In this document: piece after piece, positions 38,531 to 52,034 of the stretch
Layout: each line of letters begins with the position of its first letter
Position numbering within the stretch: the stretch's first letter is position 1
NCBI GenBank assembly: GCA_034509925.1
Contig: CM067526.1
Span: 9,875,629-9,939,628, forward strand
Length of the DNA stretch: 64,000 nt
Reading direction: 5' to 3'
From: Hirudinaria manillensis
Lineage: Eukaryota; Annelida; Clitellata; Hirudinida; Hirudinidae
Program-made: the position numbers and the translations under genes
Notes under the pieces: generated by a model
Databases searched by the model: none
What the model was told of the DNA's origin: nothing
Seen by the model: only the letters and a program-made list of their open reading frames with translations

Positions 38531-41500
38531 TCACTTTTTTGTATTAGGCTTGTGAGGAGCACCCTTTCTCTTTTCAGCCATATTTTCCAACCTATTATCA
38601 AGTTTAGACTTTAATTGAGCCCTCTTTTCTGGCTTTAAAGCTTTCAAAGGAACCCCAGATCCTGAAAACAGTTTGCCTTCTCTCGAGATCAACTTTCTGG
38701 CAGCAATCTTGGCTTCGTTTCCACAGCCGTGGCATTCGGCGACGTGATGCGAGAGGCAGAACCTTCTCTTGCAGAAGGAACAGTTTTGTCCCAAAACATT
38801 TGTTTTTTGTTTACACCCTGCAAAAGAGCATCGTGAGTTCTCTTGCAGTGCTTCTTTGATGATCTCATCAAAATTTTGATCGGAACTTTCTCTGTCGTCG
38901 GGTTTGCATTGCGATGACTTTGAAGCCTTGTCTCGTGATTTGTTCATCTTTGGAGGCTTTTCGGACAAGTTTAAAGATGGGATAGGTTCAGAGCATCTGG
39001 CGTCATCACCTCCGATGTTGTCAAATGGCGACCAATAGCATTCATTTTTGGATGATGTCGATTCTATTTTTGCAGCTTTAGGACTGCTGGAATCCTCTTC
39101 ATTCTTTGAAGCATCCTTATCAATTTCTTCCTCAGTTAAATTATTCAATATCTCAAAACTGGAAGGATAATGAAGAGGATCATAAGCCATGGAGCCAGCC
39201 ACAAATGTCTTCTTCAACTCATCACCCCCTTCTTGCTTTTCATTATTCATCGAGATATTCTTGGAAACTCTGATGCACCTTTCAAATTTTTCTCCCTCAC
39301 TTATATGCACGAGGCCCAACTCCTCACATATCTGAAAAAAAAATTTTTAATTTTAAAATAATAAAATTAAAATTTGGTAAAAGATGTCGTACATAAAACT
39401 AAAAAACTCGAAAAAAGTAACCTGATGAACAAAGAGTCGGTCAAGAGCCGTCAGCGTCGAGGGAAACTGATGTTCGGTCAAGGAATCATTCCTCACGAAG
39501 TCATTCAAGAACTCCTGGAAATGGTTCCGCCTGCAAAATACTTCCGAGGTAGTCATCGCAGTGCAAATAATTGCTTATCATGATTCGATATGTGAAGTAA
39601 ACATGTAAATCATTAACAAATAAAGTTAATCGATCAATGTAATCAGATGATGATGGAAACTCCTCCTCGGAGCTTTCCGACAGGGATCCTCAGAGAAAGT
39701 CCCCCATCTTCAAATGTTTCGGCCCTTTGAAACCCCTGACGTTCTCCAAGGGGGTGGGCCGCATCCTGGCTCAACATGACTTCATTAATTCCAACAAACC
39801 TCTCCATTTCACTCGGTCTTCCATCCTTGTGGTCTGCAATCCTAGGAGGAGTTTGTGAAGTTGTTCTGCTTGAGTTTTGAACTGTTGCCTTTGTTTGCTT
39901 CTGCTTGGATTTCTTTGTGTCCACAGCTTTCTTTTCGAGTGGAACTTTCTTGGACTTTTCAGTTCTGTCCACTTGAAATCTTGGCAATAACTCATTTGAG
40001 GATTCCAACTCTAAAACAAATGATGTGACAGATGTCAGCACTCAACTAGTTAGTGTGGTGATTATGTGTGGATTAAAATCATTGCTATTACATAGTTAAT
40101 AAATTATATTTTGCCAAATAAGTACTGAAAAGATTATAAAACTAATTTCTTGAGTCATTCAATGAAGTGTTAGCATTTTAATGATTGTAATTAATTCACA
40201 AAATAAACACATTAATTGAATACTTTATTGAATGTAAGTGATATTAACAAGAGAATGCTGACCGTGCACAACATCATGAGCAGACACCACATCTCCAACT
40301 TGTGAAACATAATCCAGAAAGTCCTTGATGAACTCATTACACCTGACAGTTGTTGAATCACAAACCACCATCAAATGCCTTCTGGCTCTGGTCAAAGCCA
40401 CATTGATTCTTCTCTTTTCAGATAAAAATCCAACCTCACCTGTCAACAATCACAATTGCAAACTTTGTTTTCAAATAAAAACTACTTATTTTACGTTATA
40501 ATGTGAAATTGTTCTGATACTAATATGTTTATATGTTATGGTACTAATATGTTTATATGTTATGATACTAATGATGTTTACTTAGACTTGAAAATTTAAC
40601 ACAAATATATTTCTAAATAATTAAAACTTAGAAACAGCTGCTTTAATGATAAAAACATTGTAACATAACCTATATATAGGTTAACTATATGCCAAATAAA
40701 ATGTAAATTTATCTAATAAATGTAGAATATACAAAATATGGTGTCATTAAACATCACCAATTTATTCAACATCAAGTCATAATTCATAATCAAAACCAAA
40801 TCCTTACCCTGGTAATTTGAACGAACCAATGAAACCAAGATGGCCTCCTTCTCTCGACCTTGAAATCCGTCAACAGACTTCACTTCGACCCTGGGATTGG
40901 TCGGGTGCAACTTTTGTCGCAAAATCTCCACCTTTGCGACGATTGTGAGGAGTCATTTAAAAATGCATCGAGTCGCATTTAAATATTTTCATGAAAAATA
41001 TTCCCAATTAAAGGAATTAAGAATCAAAATACAAAATACAATCTAAGACAACCCTAACATCACCTGAAGGTTATAAGGAACTATGACCCCGATTTGGTCT
41101 TCTTTCAAACCACATCTTAGAAGCTTCTTGACGTGGTAGCAGACGATATCAGCTTCCCCTTTAAAAAATGTTGACTTTTGTCATTAAATCTATTTATATA
41201 TAGTTCAAAGGTCAATGTTGTGACAGAAGGTAAACATGAAGATTCTGATAAAAATTACGAAACTATTGCGAAACAATTGGCAACATTTTAAGATAACGAA
41301 ACACGTGCACGGGGCATCATTCGAACGCGTCATCGCATCGGCACGAATGACGAAACCGACGATTCAAAACAATTCCAAACCTTCGTTTCCTTTAGAAAGG
41401 TCACCCTCGACGCATATCTCTTGAAATCCACAACCAGACGTGTCCACGAGCAACAGAGGCGTCGAAGACAACTCGTTTTGTTCGACGTTCGGTAGATCCC

Positions 41501-44385
41501 TTTGGAAGGAATGTTTTAATTGTAAGTACATGAGTAAGTTGAGTTTGTCACGTGAGAAGTACATGGTACATGGGAGTACGTGGAATTGTACAATTAAATA
41601 GATTGTTCAAAATTTTTACTGAAAAATCTATTTTAAGATATTTATTTCAATTATTATAATACCATCAGACTGTTATATCACTAATGTACAGTTATAATAT
41701 TAACAATACATTATAGTACGTAGTTATAATGTTAACATTAGTAGTATAATATCTCCTCATCAACTGCTTTTTTAAAACCCATGAAACCAATTCCCACTCC
41801 AAAAGGTGACGAGCAACACTTTCATCAGCAACGAGTCTTCCGTCGTAAAGATTCTTCGACGGCCAATCCATGATCCTCTCGTGCATCCTGTACTGAGTCG
41901 TCAGCATTCTCACGACAACAGAACCTCCAAACTGCTCGATCAATCTTTCCATGAGAGTCACTTCCAACTTTTCCTTCACATCCCTGATGCAAAGCAAAGG
42001 AGAACAATGATTGTAAAATAAACATAACCACTAATGTAACATAATATTTAATGTAATGTAGTTTAATAATTGCATGGGAATATAAATTATCAAAGATATT
42101 ATATTAATCGAGTACCCCGAAGAGAGAATTGTGGGAGGAAGTTGGTTGTGATCGCCTGCCAAGACGCACTTCTTTCCTCTCAACAATGCCGTCCAACAAG
42201 CAACTTCGAGAGCCTGAAAGAGTGGACGACCACAACAACAACAAAGTCGCATCAGAAAAACACGAGTAAAAAACGTCAAAAAAATTCCCCAAAAGTACCT
42301 GCGAGCACTCATCAATGACGACCAAGTCGAAGTCATCTTTGATCCTCTTTCGGGTCAGAGGCCCGTCCTCAGAGGCCATGGTGAGGGTGCAAAGCACGAC
42401 TTGGCATCGAGACAAAATGTCCGACACCGTTTGTTCTTCTCTCTCCTTCAACTCTGATCTCAGGACTTTCAGTTCTTCTCTCAGTTTCTGTCTGTTGGAT
42501 TTATTCTTGCGAGAGGAGAAGTTGTTCTTGAGAAGCATTCAAGTCCATTTATGGTGATTTATTTATAGTAATTTAATAAAATTGCTATTAATCAATTAAC
42601 ATTATTTAAAAAGAAAAGGACTGAAATAACCTTGAAATTACATCAACGCACAATGGAAACAAATGCAATTTGTTAAAATCATAAACCACAATCAAATCAA
42701 CCTCAAGAATATTCAAATACAAATTCAACGAACTGATTTTAAAATATAAATAAGTAAAAAGAATTTGAAATGAAAGAATGGAATTAATTGAATAATTAAT
42801 GAAATTACACACCACTATCTCGTTGATATCCTTCCTGACGTCTGCAACGATCCTCGTTCCATCAGAAGAAGATACGATGGCATCCAACGAGTGCTTCACG
42901 ATGGAAGGCAACAACCTTGCAGGGTGACCGATCCTCACCATCCTCACTTTCAACTCGGACAACTTTTCGACCAGGTTGTCGACGGCGACGTTCGAAGGAG
43001 CGCAAACCAATACCTTGAAATCGAACGAATATCTTGACGTATATTTCTTAAATAATTAAATTTGTTAACAAATAACTGAAAACTTTCAAGACTCTACTGA
43101 TGTAAATAGTAATGAGAGACAATAACGATTATTAACTTGTGATATTTATGCACAATATCAATGAAAACATAATGAATGACCTTCATGTCCATATGTACAG
43201 CCTGCCTGATGACTTCAGTGACGGTGGTGGTCTTACCAGTTCCAGGCGGACCGTGAATTATGGCGACCTCCTTCTGCTCCAAGGCAAACTTCACCGCATC
43301 TCTCTGAGATCCGTCGAGGTTTTGATTGAAATACTTGATATCTACATTTGTGAGTTTCGAATAATTCTTGTCAACAGATTGCATTACAAATGTTTCATTT
43401 TCAAAATTAATAATATTTTCTCAATTTTCTAGGTATTAAATTACTGTAAACTAAATTATAAAAATTCATGGCAAGCTTATAACATCTTCAAATGCAAAAT
43501 TGAATATAAATCTGAATTGAAGTTCTGCAAAAAACTGAAAGCATTTAAAAATAAATTTGCAAACCTTTTATTTCATTTGGAATTGGATTCAATGGTGACA
43601 TCCCAAATAAAACATTAACCAAATGTCCTCCTTTAGAATCCATGTTATCAAGAGTTCTGTAACAACAACAAACATAATAATAATGTTTAGAGCATGGAGT
43701 CAAGTAATTATTTACTAACATCTTTGAGAAATAATTATTTAAGGTTCAATAAATCAAAATTACATAAACAATTAAAAATTAAAAACAAACATTCAGTTAT
43801 CAAAATAAAGAATATTTACAGTCATACCTTTGTAATCTTCGATAAGTTACATCATTAGCCAGTTTAACAATCTTATAAAGCTGAGATTCATCCAAACTGA
43901 GCAGTTCTTCATCATTTCCATCAAATGCCACGCTGATGCTAAACGGTTGTACTTTGGAAACAACTCCGGATGCTATTTGATCGTTCGCTCCTGAAGAAAA
44001 ACTTAACCCGACGATGTCACCTACAGAAATCAAATCAAACTTATGGAATGTTCAGTTTTGTTATAAACCAAGTTTGAAATCACAAACCTGATGTAAAATT
44101 ATGAGCTGGCATTTGGTTGCCAGTGGACAGCACCAAAATGTTTCTATTGAACAGTCCAACATATCTCCGATTGATGTGCAATTTCAGTAGACATAATCCC
44201 TTCTGTTCCAAAATCTTTGGTGTCACATTTTCCAACAACAACCTCAAATTAAAAGAATTATTTGAATGAATTAAAGCCTAAATCTGCCACTAAATAGGCC
44301 ATTAAGTCAATTACTTAGTTTCTACAATTTCTGCTTCTCGTTCTTTTTCGAGTAGTACTCTGCTTGTGGACACGAACTTTTCCAT
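38531..44385 (-). CDS. IGHMBP2: IGHMBP2 (SMUBP-2) superfamily 1 helicase
   Basis: ATP-dependent 5'-3' RNA/DNA helicase of the UPF1-like group, associated with ribosomes; mutations in the human gene cause SMARD1. Exons on the minus strand: 44315-44385, 44088-44242, 43828-44020, 43565-43656, 43181-43341, 42813-43013, 42299-42526, 42116-42213, 41798-41983, 41381-41499, 41064-41158, 40808-40931, 40263-40439, 39800-40010, 39422-39530, 38531-39331, giving 1006 residues (human 993). Visible motifs: Walker A GPPGTGKT at 201-208, [11 protein letters not shown], Walker B VVIDECSQ near 360-367, [33 protein letters not shown] and [11 protein letters not shown]. An R3H domain follows at about 704-765 ([15 protein letters not shown]), then a C-terminal AN1 zinc finger at about 905-945 ([24 protein letters not shown]). 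All family domains are present. Confidence 0.95.
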
Positions 44386-47300
44386 GGTTTGTTATATGAC
44401 TTGTGGACGATGATGCAAGACTGCACTGCTGCTCCTATCACATAATGAATATTAACAAAATTACAACGTAAATGACTGTACTCTTTTACAATTCGAATCA
44501 TTTTACGCTTGAGCCAACTTCGTATTATTGGGTTAAGATTTAAGATCATAGATACCGAAGCATCTGTTTCGTAAAAAAAAACGGCATTTTGTGTGCTATG
44601 CTTATGAGAGCCTGGCAGCTGAGTCACTTTTTATTCATTTAGCTTAAGAAGCCGCAACACAATTTACCTTCTTCCCCTGCAAACATCGGCGGCATTCGCG
44701 ACATCAGTAGCGATGTTTACGGTAGCATATGTTGGTTTATTAATCTTTATTTAATTGTTTAATTTGCTTAATTGTCTCTTTTATTATATGTCACTTTGCT
44801 TCAGTCAATAATGAACTGAATAAAAAATAATAGATAAAGTTATAGTTGAATAATATATTTTTTCGACTGTCATTACTAACAAATAAATACAAAAATATCT
44901 TTAAAGCGGGGATAAGAAAATTCAAAACAAACTTTTACAAAGAGTTACCAAGTAGAACCTAATAAGATATATGCTCCAATAAATGCTCGAAAAGGCTAAT
45001 GCGCAACATCGATCAATTCCTTTATTTCAGAGGCTGCAAAAGTCCTCGTTAAAAACAGTTGTTTATGTGGGATTATTTTTTGGTTTATCCAAATTAATTA
45101 CTAGACATTTCACTATTTTTTTTTCAGTAGAGACAGAGATATAATTCAGAGATCGTTGGCAAATTACGACCTACCATAAATGTTGAATATGTTGAACCCG
45201 ACCCAAGATTGGGTCTAAGAGTTATGATTTTAAAGAATAGGCAGACAATAATTTTACAACAAAGAGATCTTTTTTATGAAGTCGATAATGCGGTCTGAGC
45301 CAGTTTTGATCCACTTTGCAGATTTTAAAACATCATTTATTAATTTTTTGGTCATGTTCCACAAGCGAATCCATATCTCCTCTTCGTGTCAGACACGCGT
45401 TCCTTAAATTGCCGACCTCTGACTTAAATAATGAATAACTTAGTAGACACATTTAAGATGGTCTGCTTAACAGATATTAGACAGTTATGGTTATTTTAAA
45501 TTAAAGTTAAGACCCGAATCTTCTTTACTGGATTACAAATCGAATTTAATTTAATATTTGGCTTTGAAGAAATCTCAAATTTGTTTGAAGATTTTTTAAT
45601 TCTTTTTCTTAGATTGTGAGATTGAGTATTTATATTTAATGTATTGTTGTGTTTTTAGCCAATAAATCTTTTTTTCTTGAACAGGGGCAAATTAATTGAT
45701 TTTTAGTTGGTATTTGAAACAATAAAATTGGCCCTCTCCGAAACTCTGAAAAGTTATCCCCCCCCCGATAACACAGTCTTAAAGAAACATTGTCGACGAG
45801 CGTTACTTATCACTTAGAGGACAATCCGAAGGAATGTGCTTGCGCTAGTTTTAACCACCATCAATAATTATTTTATGCTACCTTAAAAAGCTTATGAGCT
45901 GACTTAACGAGCTGATGAACTTAATGGAGGTAATGATCAATGCAATTAATCAGAAAACAATATTAAGAAGTTTAAAAGTTGATGTAAGAAAAATTATTGG
46001 TAATTTTTGGTCCAGAAACTCTAACCTAAGGCGGGTCAATCAGTTCAAGCTTTATCCGAAATTTGAAGAAGTTGCAGGTTTGCACCTTGGTGGAAATTGG
46101 CCAACATTGCGGATTTGTTTCTGGACCTTTATATCAACAAATTAAAGTTTTCTGAGCGGTTGTTTACGCAATAGTTTGTCAGTAACATTTATACAAATCT
46201 CTAGGCTGCGATGCGCCTTTTTTTGGCAAATTGTATTTTCTTGCGAATTTAAGTATGTCTTATGACAATATACCATAATTTTTGTGCGACAAAGGGAGGA
46301 ACTTTGCGAAATTAGCGACATTATATTTGTATAAGCAAAGGAGAAAGGGGGAATCGCCCTCATCAAGCATTTTGCCTCTTAATTGAAGGATTTTGGCGTG
46401 AAAAGAAAAAAAGCTCTTCGCCTACCATAAAAGTAAAATTCTCCTTCCAATCTCAATCAATTCTGCAATAGTGACCATCCCACTGTGTTATTGCGGTAAC
46501 CAATTTGATCACATTAAATCTCTTAGGAACTACCACTCGAGAAAAGGCTTTTGACAGATGAAAATCATCTCAATAAGCCTAAATTAACAATAATTTTTGC
46601 TTCGTCTCTATTATTCTAGATCCTACGTACAAAAAATTGCACTTTCTCATTAACCCGGGGTCTTAATTTGGAGGAGGGGGTTAAAGGAGGGCACCGACTC
46701 CTTCTGAATGGAGATTGTTCCTCGACTATCCATGAAAAGAAAAAGCAAAATCAGATCAACAGGATGACAAATCGGGGATTTGTTCCCTTCTGAAAACGAT
46801 CCGCTGAAATGACTTCTTTGTCATCACCAATATTAATTTCATTGAAAAGCCTAAAACTTTGATTTTGGAAACCACAGCGAGAGGTTAAATTCTTCAGTTG
46901 AAAAGGGTTAGGCTACAAATAGTAAGGCCAACGGAAATATGCTAGACAGTTGATTTACATAGACGATAGACTGCAAATGCGATTGAACACATTCAGCTGA
47001 ACTTCAACCAACGGCTTCCTGATACTTTAAACATTAGTTGGTAAATATTTAATTTATTAAATATGGCTGAAGACGAGCCAATCAAAATATCAGTTGCAAT
47101 TTGTTCCAATAAAAGTTTTAAATTGAATTGTCATGATATGGAATATATTCTTTTCCGGTACTCCGGGAAGTGTCTCGAGGATGTTGATGCTACTACTCTT
47201 CTTAGTACCAATGCAAATCAATCATTTAGTTGCAATTTCACCCCAGGCTGAGCGTCTGCTAGCCTCTGCTAGCTAGCTTTTGAAGCGACCTATTTGTTTC

Positions 47301-47801
47301 ATGTCTCATGTCATTTTTCAACATTTATGAACAATATTGGTATAAAGGTAATTCCAAAACCTATTAATCATATTAAAAATAGATAGTGTTTATTATAATC
47401 ATAATTATTTCAAATTTTAAATAATTTATTTTGTGCTAACGGATATGCGTTCTTTAATTTAATTAATACCAATCGATTTGAATATCTAAATTCTAGGGTT
47501 TTTAATAAAACATTTGTAAAACATTTATAATAACTAGACGAATCAGTAGTTCATTGAAAAGGTTTTTCAATTTCACTGGTTCAGTGCACGGCTAGGCTCG
47601 TTGTTGATATTTTAGACTGGTGCTGTTTAGGGAATTACCTCAGGGGCCTTTTATAATTTTCAAAAGTACGCAGTCTTTGAACAATGGAAGAATGACCTTA
47701 TGAGAGATTATAGACTTTATAAAGCCAATGCTAAGGTTCAAACTTAAGTCTTTAGTGTTCATTTGACTTGGAATGTTAGTTGAATGCAACTGAGCTTAAA
47801 A
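44386..47801. other. Intergenic region between divergent IGHMBP2 and PDE2A
   Basis: It must contain both promoters. I see no exon with recognisable homology. A 62-codon ATG frame at 47063-47251 (starting MAEDEPIK) has a fair start context but no family resemblance. It could be an upstream frame in a PDE2A leader or chance. Short C and G homopolymers occur at 45759-45767 and 46670-46680. Confidence 0.5.
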
Positions 47802-50800
47802 ATGCTTTTGTCACAACAGATGCAGGTGAGTTTTAATTTCACTTTATAGTTATGATTCTGAAATAAATGTTTGCTACTTTTTTATTTTATTAGGAAGCAC
47901 TTTTACATTTACTGGAAGCCTCTGAATTATCAGAACTTGAGGATTATTTGAGAAGTTGCTTTCACATAGCCCTACCAAACTATGTTAGTGTTTGAATGTT
48001 TAATTACATTCACACAATATTATTTCTGTCAAATTTAATTTGAAAATTCTCAAATTATGTTTAAGAGCTCAAAACATTTCCTCTCCAGAATGCCTGAAGT
48101 AGTTTTGCAATCTTGTCCATCATGTAGATTTAAAATAAGTTTTATTTGTTAGAGGATTTCCTACTTTCTGCAACATTCTGTTGCAGGCCCAGTAAAATTT
48201 GCTTCTCGCTGTTTGCAGTTCCATTAATTTACTAACTAATGTTGCTGCTGCAGCATTCTTCTGCAAATGCATTACAATTATTTCTTTACAATCATTTGAC
48301 ATGATATAATAATTCGGCTTTGGACATTCCGATATCTCACGATGTCTATCAGATTAAATTCGAGCACATCCAGAAAATGAAGCGGTCTGGTTCGATCGAT
48401 TCACGTTGTGTGTTGTCTGTGAATGCTCTAGCTCCTATTCTGTGAGGGGGGAGCAATTAAGGATCTTTAAATGGAACAATTAGTTGGAGTTAGTGTCTTA
48501 TGAGATGTTTTTATTTTGTCTCAGGTTGATTCAGTGATATATGTACTGAACACTGATGGAGAGTCAAAGGACTTGATCAGCTCTCGTGGTGTTACTCACG
48601 TTCTACCGAGAGAAGGAATTTTATAGTCGGTTTATCTTATTTATGACTAATCTAGAAGCTATTATTTGTTTCATTATTTTCACATATAATTATTGCACAA
48701 ACTATTATTATATAAACTATTATGTGAATGTTTACTAGCGAGACCGTGGAGAAGAGAAAGCGTCACATAGTTCCTTCCCTAAAGCCGTCTGATCCCATGT
48801 CCTCTTTGCTTACCATGGGAAATCAGCAGTTGGTGGAACATCAGTCCAAAGGTGAGCTTGACCTATATATTCAATAATTACCCATCAAGGCTTGTTAAAA
48901 GTTAAGTTGAGGTCAACTTCAAATCAGTCAACTTAACACTTGCCAGCCATACAAATACTCAAACTGTATATCAGCTATAATAATACTACTACTACTAATA
49001 ATAATAATAATAATAAAATAATGATAGCAATATGTGTGACTGGGATAGGACAGGAAGTTGATTTTCAGAAACTAAATACATGGGACTAATAATAATGACG
49101 ATTAGCAGTGCTCTGTACCGGAACAGCCCTGTTCGGGAGATTTGACCTGTTTTAACAAATTTTGTTGGATTATTTGACAGGTCCCAGCTAGATATTGTTT
49201 TAGTGGCTATTTATAAAATTCAGTAAAAAGTAAACTTCATTCAAATTGCAAACTGAATTATTGAAAAATGAGAATGTAGTGATTTTTCTAAAGATTGGAA
49301 TTTAAACTGGTTTTATTATGACCTGTTGTGACTGTCTGTAACATCTCTTTCCATTGCTAATAAAAAAAAGTATTTATATTTAAGTCTATTTTAAGATTAT
49401 TGAACAAACTTTCAAACTCTGCATAAGTCCTTTGTGACTCCATCCAGGTGATGGAACCCATCTTACCTGCAGCACACCTGTGGCAACGATCTTCATCATT
49501 TGTCTTGTGTTGAAATTACTTTCATTGGTAGCCAAGGCAACCTTCTGTGTTCTGCTGTCTTTTGCATTCTTCAATTGATAATTTTGAATTTTTACTATTT
49601 TCATTTAATTTGATTCATAATTATTATGTAGCTTAATTGATGGAATAATTTGATAATATGACTATTTTAGTAAATCTGATAAATGTTTTGGAATGGATAA
49701 TGCAATGACCTACATTTCACTGATATTGGCATATCATACCTATTTTTATACCCTTCCTCTACAAAAGTGTCTCAAGAATTTGAAAAGTGACTGGTTGTTA
49801 ACCTACTGGTTGAAGCAAGAGAATTTGGCCTCGCCTCGCTCTGAATTCCGAAAACAATCGGCCGACCTCTCTGCTTGCCATGCGATTGTTTTCCTCTGCC
49901 GTCTCCTTTGAAACGCCGCCTTTTCAACCGGCTCGCTTCGGAGAATGCCGTGTCAATGCCATTGTCGGACTGGCGTGTTCGAGTTTCTTTGTGCTCAAAA
50001 GTAGTTTAATTGCTCTTCTCTTGAGAGGAATTGTGGCATTTTGGCCGGTCAAGGTCTCGACTTCTTTTCAATTCATTTTTGAAAAGGAGGACGATTCCGA
50101 TTCTTATCGAGGTCTTGGGTCTTTTAATCTGGCGTCTGCCGTGCAGAGTCATTTGGGAATAGGGTGGCTGGCATGACTTATCAATCAATTTGTGATTTAT
50201 TAATTAATTTCCCACTTGGATGGCCAAACATTCTATCCATCTCCCCATTTAGCTCTTGTTTCCTAAGAAATTCTGTTAACAAATATCTTATTAAATCGTT
50301 CTTATTAGACATGCACCCAATTTTTGGGGCAACCAATCAAACAAATTGAATCTGGCAACTTAATCGATTGGTTAAAGGAAGTGATTGAATGGCTAATGAA
50401 ATTTAATTTGGAAAATTAATGGAAAATTGATTCTCAGAAACATCTTATTCCTGCAGTCCAGTATGTTACTTGCAAATGAGATTTTCTCTAAAATCACATT
50501 GATTTTTTTTTGTTTTCATTCTACCTTGGAATCTATTAAGAATTGTTTTGCAAATTTCTATTTCTGCATATTCTTGAGTGACTTTACATTGTTTCAGGGC
50601 TGCTGTGTTGCAGACTTAGCCAAACTTCGCAGGGCAGTCAGAAGTATTACGGTGAGTGGTCACCTATGAAAACTATGTGGTTGATTGATTTGATTTGGGG
50701 ATTGGCCCAGGTCTAATAGAAGCATTGAAATTGATAACTGGTGTTTACTGGTTTAGTAATATTTTAACTTATTAGCTAGAGTAAGAGGCTTGGAATAAAG

Positions 50801-51950
50801 TGCTTAATAAAAAGGTCAACACCTGCTTTTAAACTATGAAACTAATTCCTAGCATAACAAGTGTTAATCGAGATAGAAAAAAATGTTTTGCATTTTATGT
50901 AATTTGAATATTTTGACAGTTTCCCATTGTTATTGCAGAAGCACAAAATCAATGTAAATAAAGAAAAGTGTAGTTAAGGCTGTAGTTAATCATTAAGATT
51001 GCAACTGGTACTTTAAAAAATTGTTTTGAAAATCACATTAATTTGCATTTCTGGACACATCAATGAATTTATGGTTCAAAATGGAACAGAATAAAATGGC
51101 CCGCTGTTTTACAATTAATTAGTTCCATGTGACATGCTTTAATGGCTGCCTGGAGGGATGGAGGATGTCTTAAATGACTTCAATTATTATTCTTCTTCCA
51201 TCAGTGATTTGCTCACCAATCATCGACACCCACGCCGATGAGGTCATTGCAGTGTATTCTGTAAGTTTTCCTGTCTTTTGAAGACTCTATTCTATTGTAA
51301 TATTTGATTGTTGTGGCTGTCGTTACATTAACTTTAAAAAAAACTTTATAAAAGTTATTCATTTATAAATAGCCTTTTTTTTGTTCATTGGTCATTGAAA
51401 ACATACAAAATAGCAACAATAACACAGATTATTATTGTATTGTTGTATTGTTGATCTCTGAAACTGTAAGGTCGTTGAGTTCTTTGTAAGAAACGGAGAT
51501 TAAATTAAAATAGCCAAAAATGATAAAAAGTACCCATCCCTTACAATTCACGATCCACACTTTATTATTATTATATTATTATTTTGATGGGTGCATGAAC
51601 TTTTACAATAAGAATACTTAGAAGAACAGGATTTAATATGTCATTTCCAGATATAATTGTTTTTTTGATTTTATTTTTTTAATAATTTTAATTGTTTTTG
51701 ATAAATTTCTAAAAAATTTGTTGTCCATCTTATCCAGAGATATTAATTAATTAAATATTGTGGAATTGCATTGAATCCTTTTTTAGATTCTATTTTGAAT
51801 AATACTTTCAATTATAAATTATAAATATAATTAAATTTGATGGAATATTTCAAAGGTTTAAAACACTTTATTGAATTAGGTAAATTAACTTTATGGCGAA
51901 ACTATGTGTGTGTATGAACTTTTATTAAATTACGTGTACTTATTATACGT

Positions 51951-51982
<32 letters not shown>

Positions 51983-52003
51983 TCGTTACTGATCACCATC
52001 TCT

Positions 52004-52034
<31 letters not shown>

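Noticed and set aside
39643-39799. Extension of the IGHMBP2 exon to the end of the open frame at 39643
   Set aside because: A GT donor at 39799 joins in phase to the R3H exon. Ending at 39643 would not.
43565-43656. Apparent frameshift in the IGHMBP2 exon encoding LVNVLFG
   Set aside because: It came from misreading a T run. Rereading the bases gives a continuous frame with phase kept.
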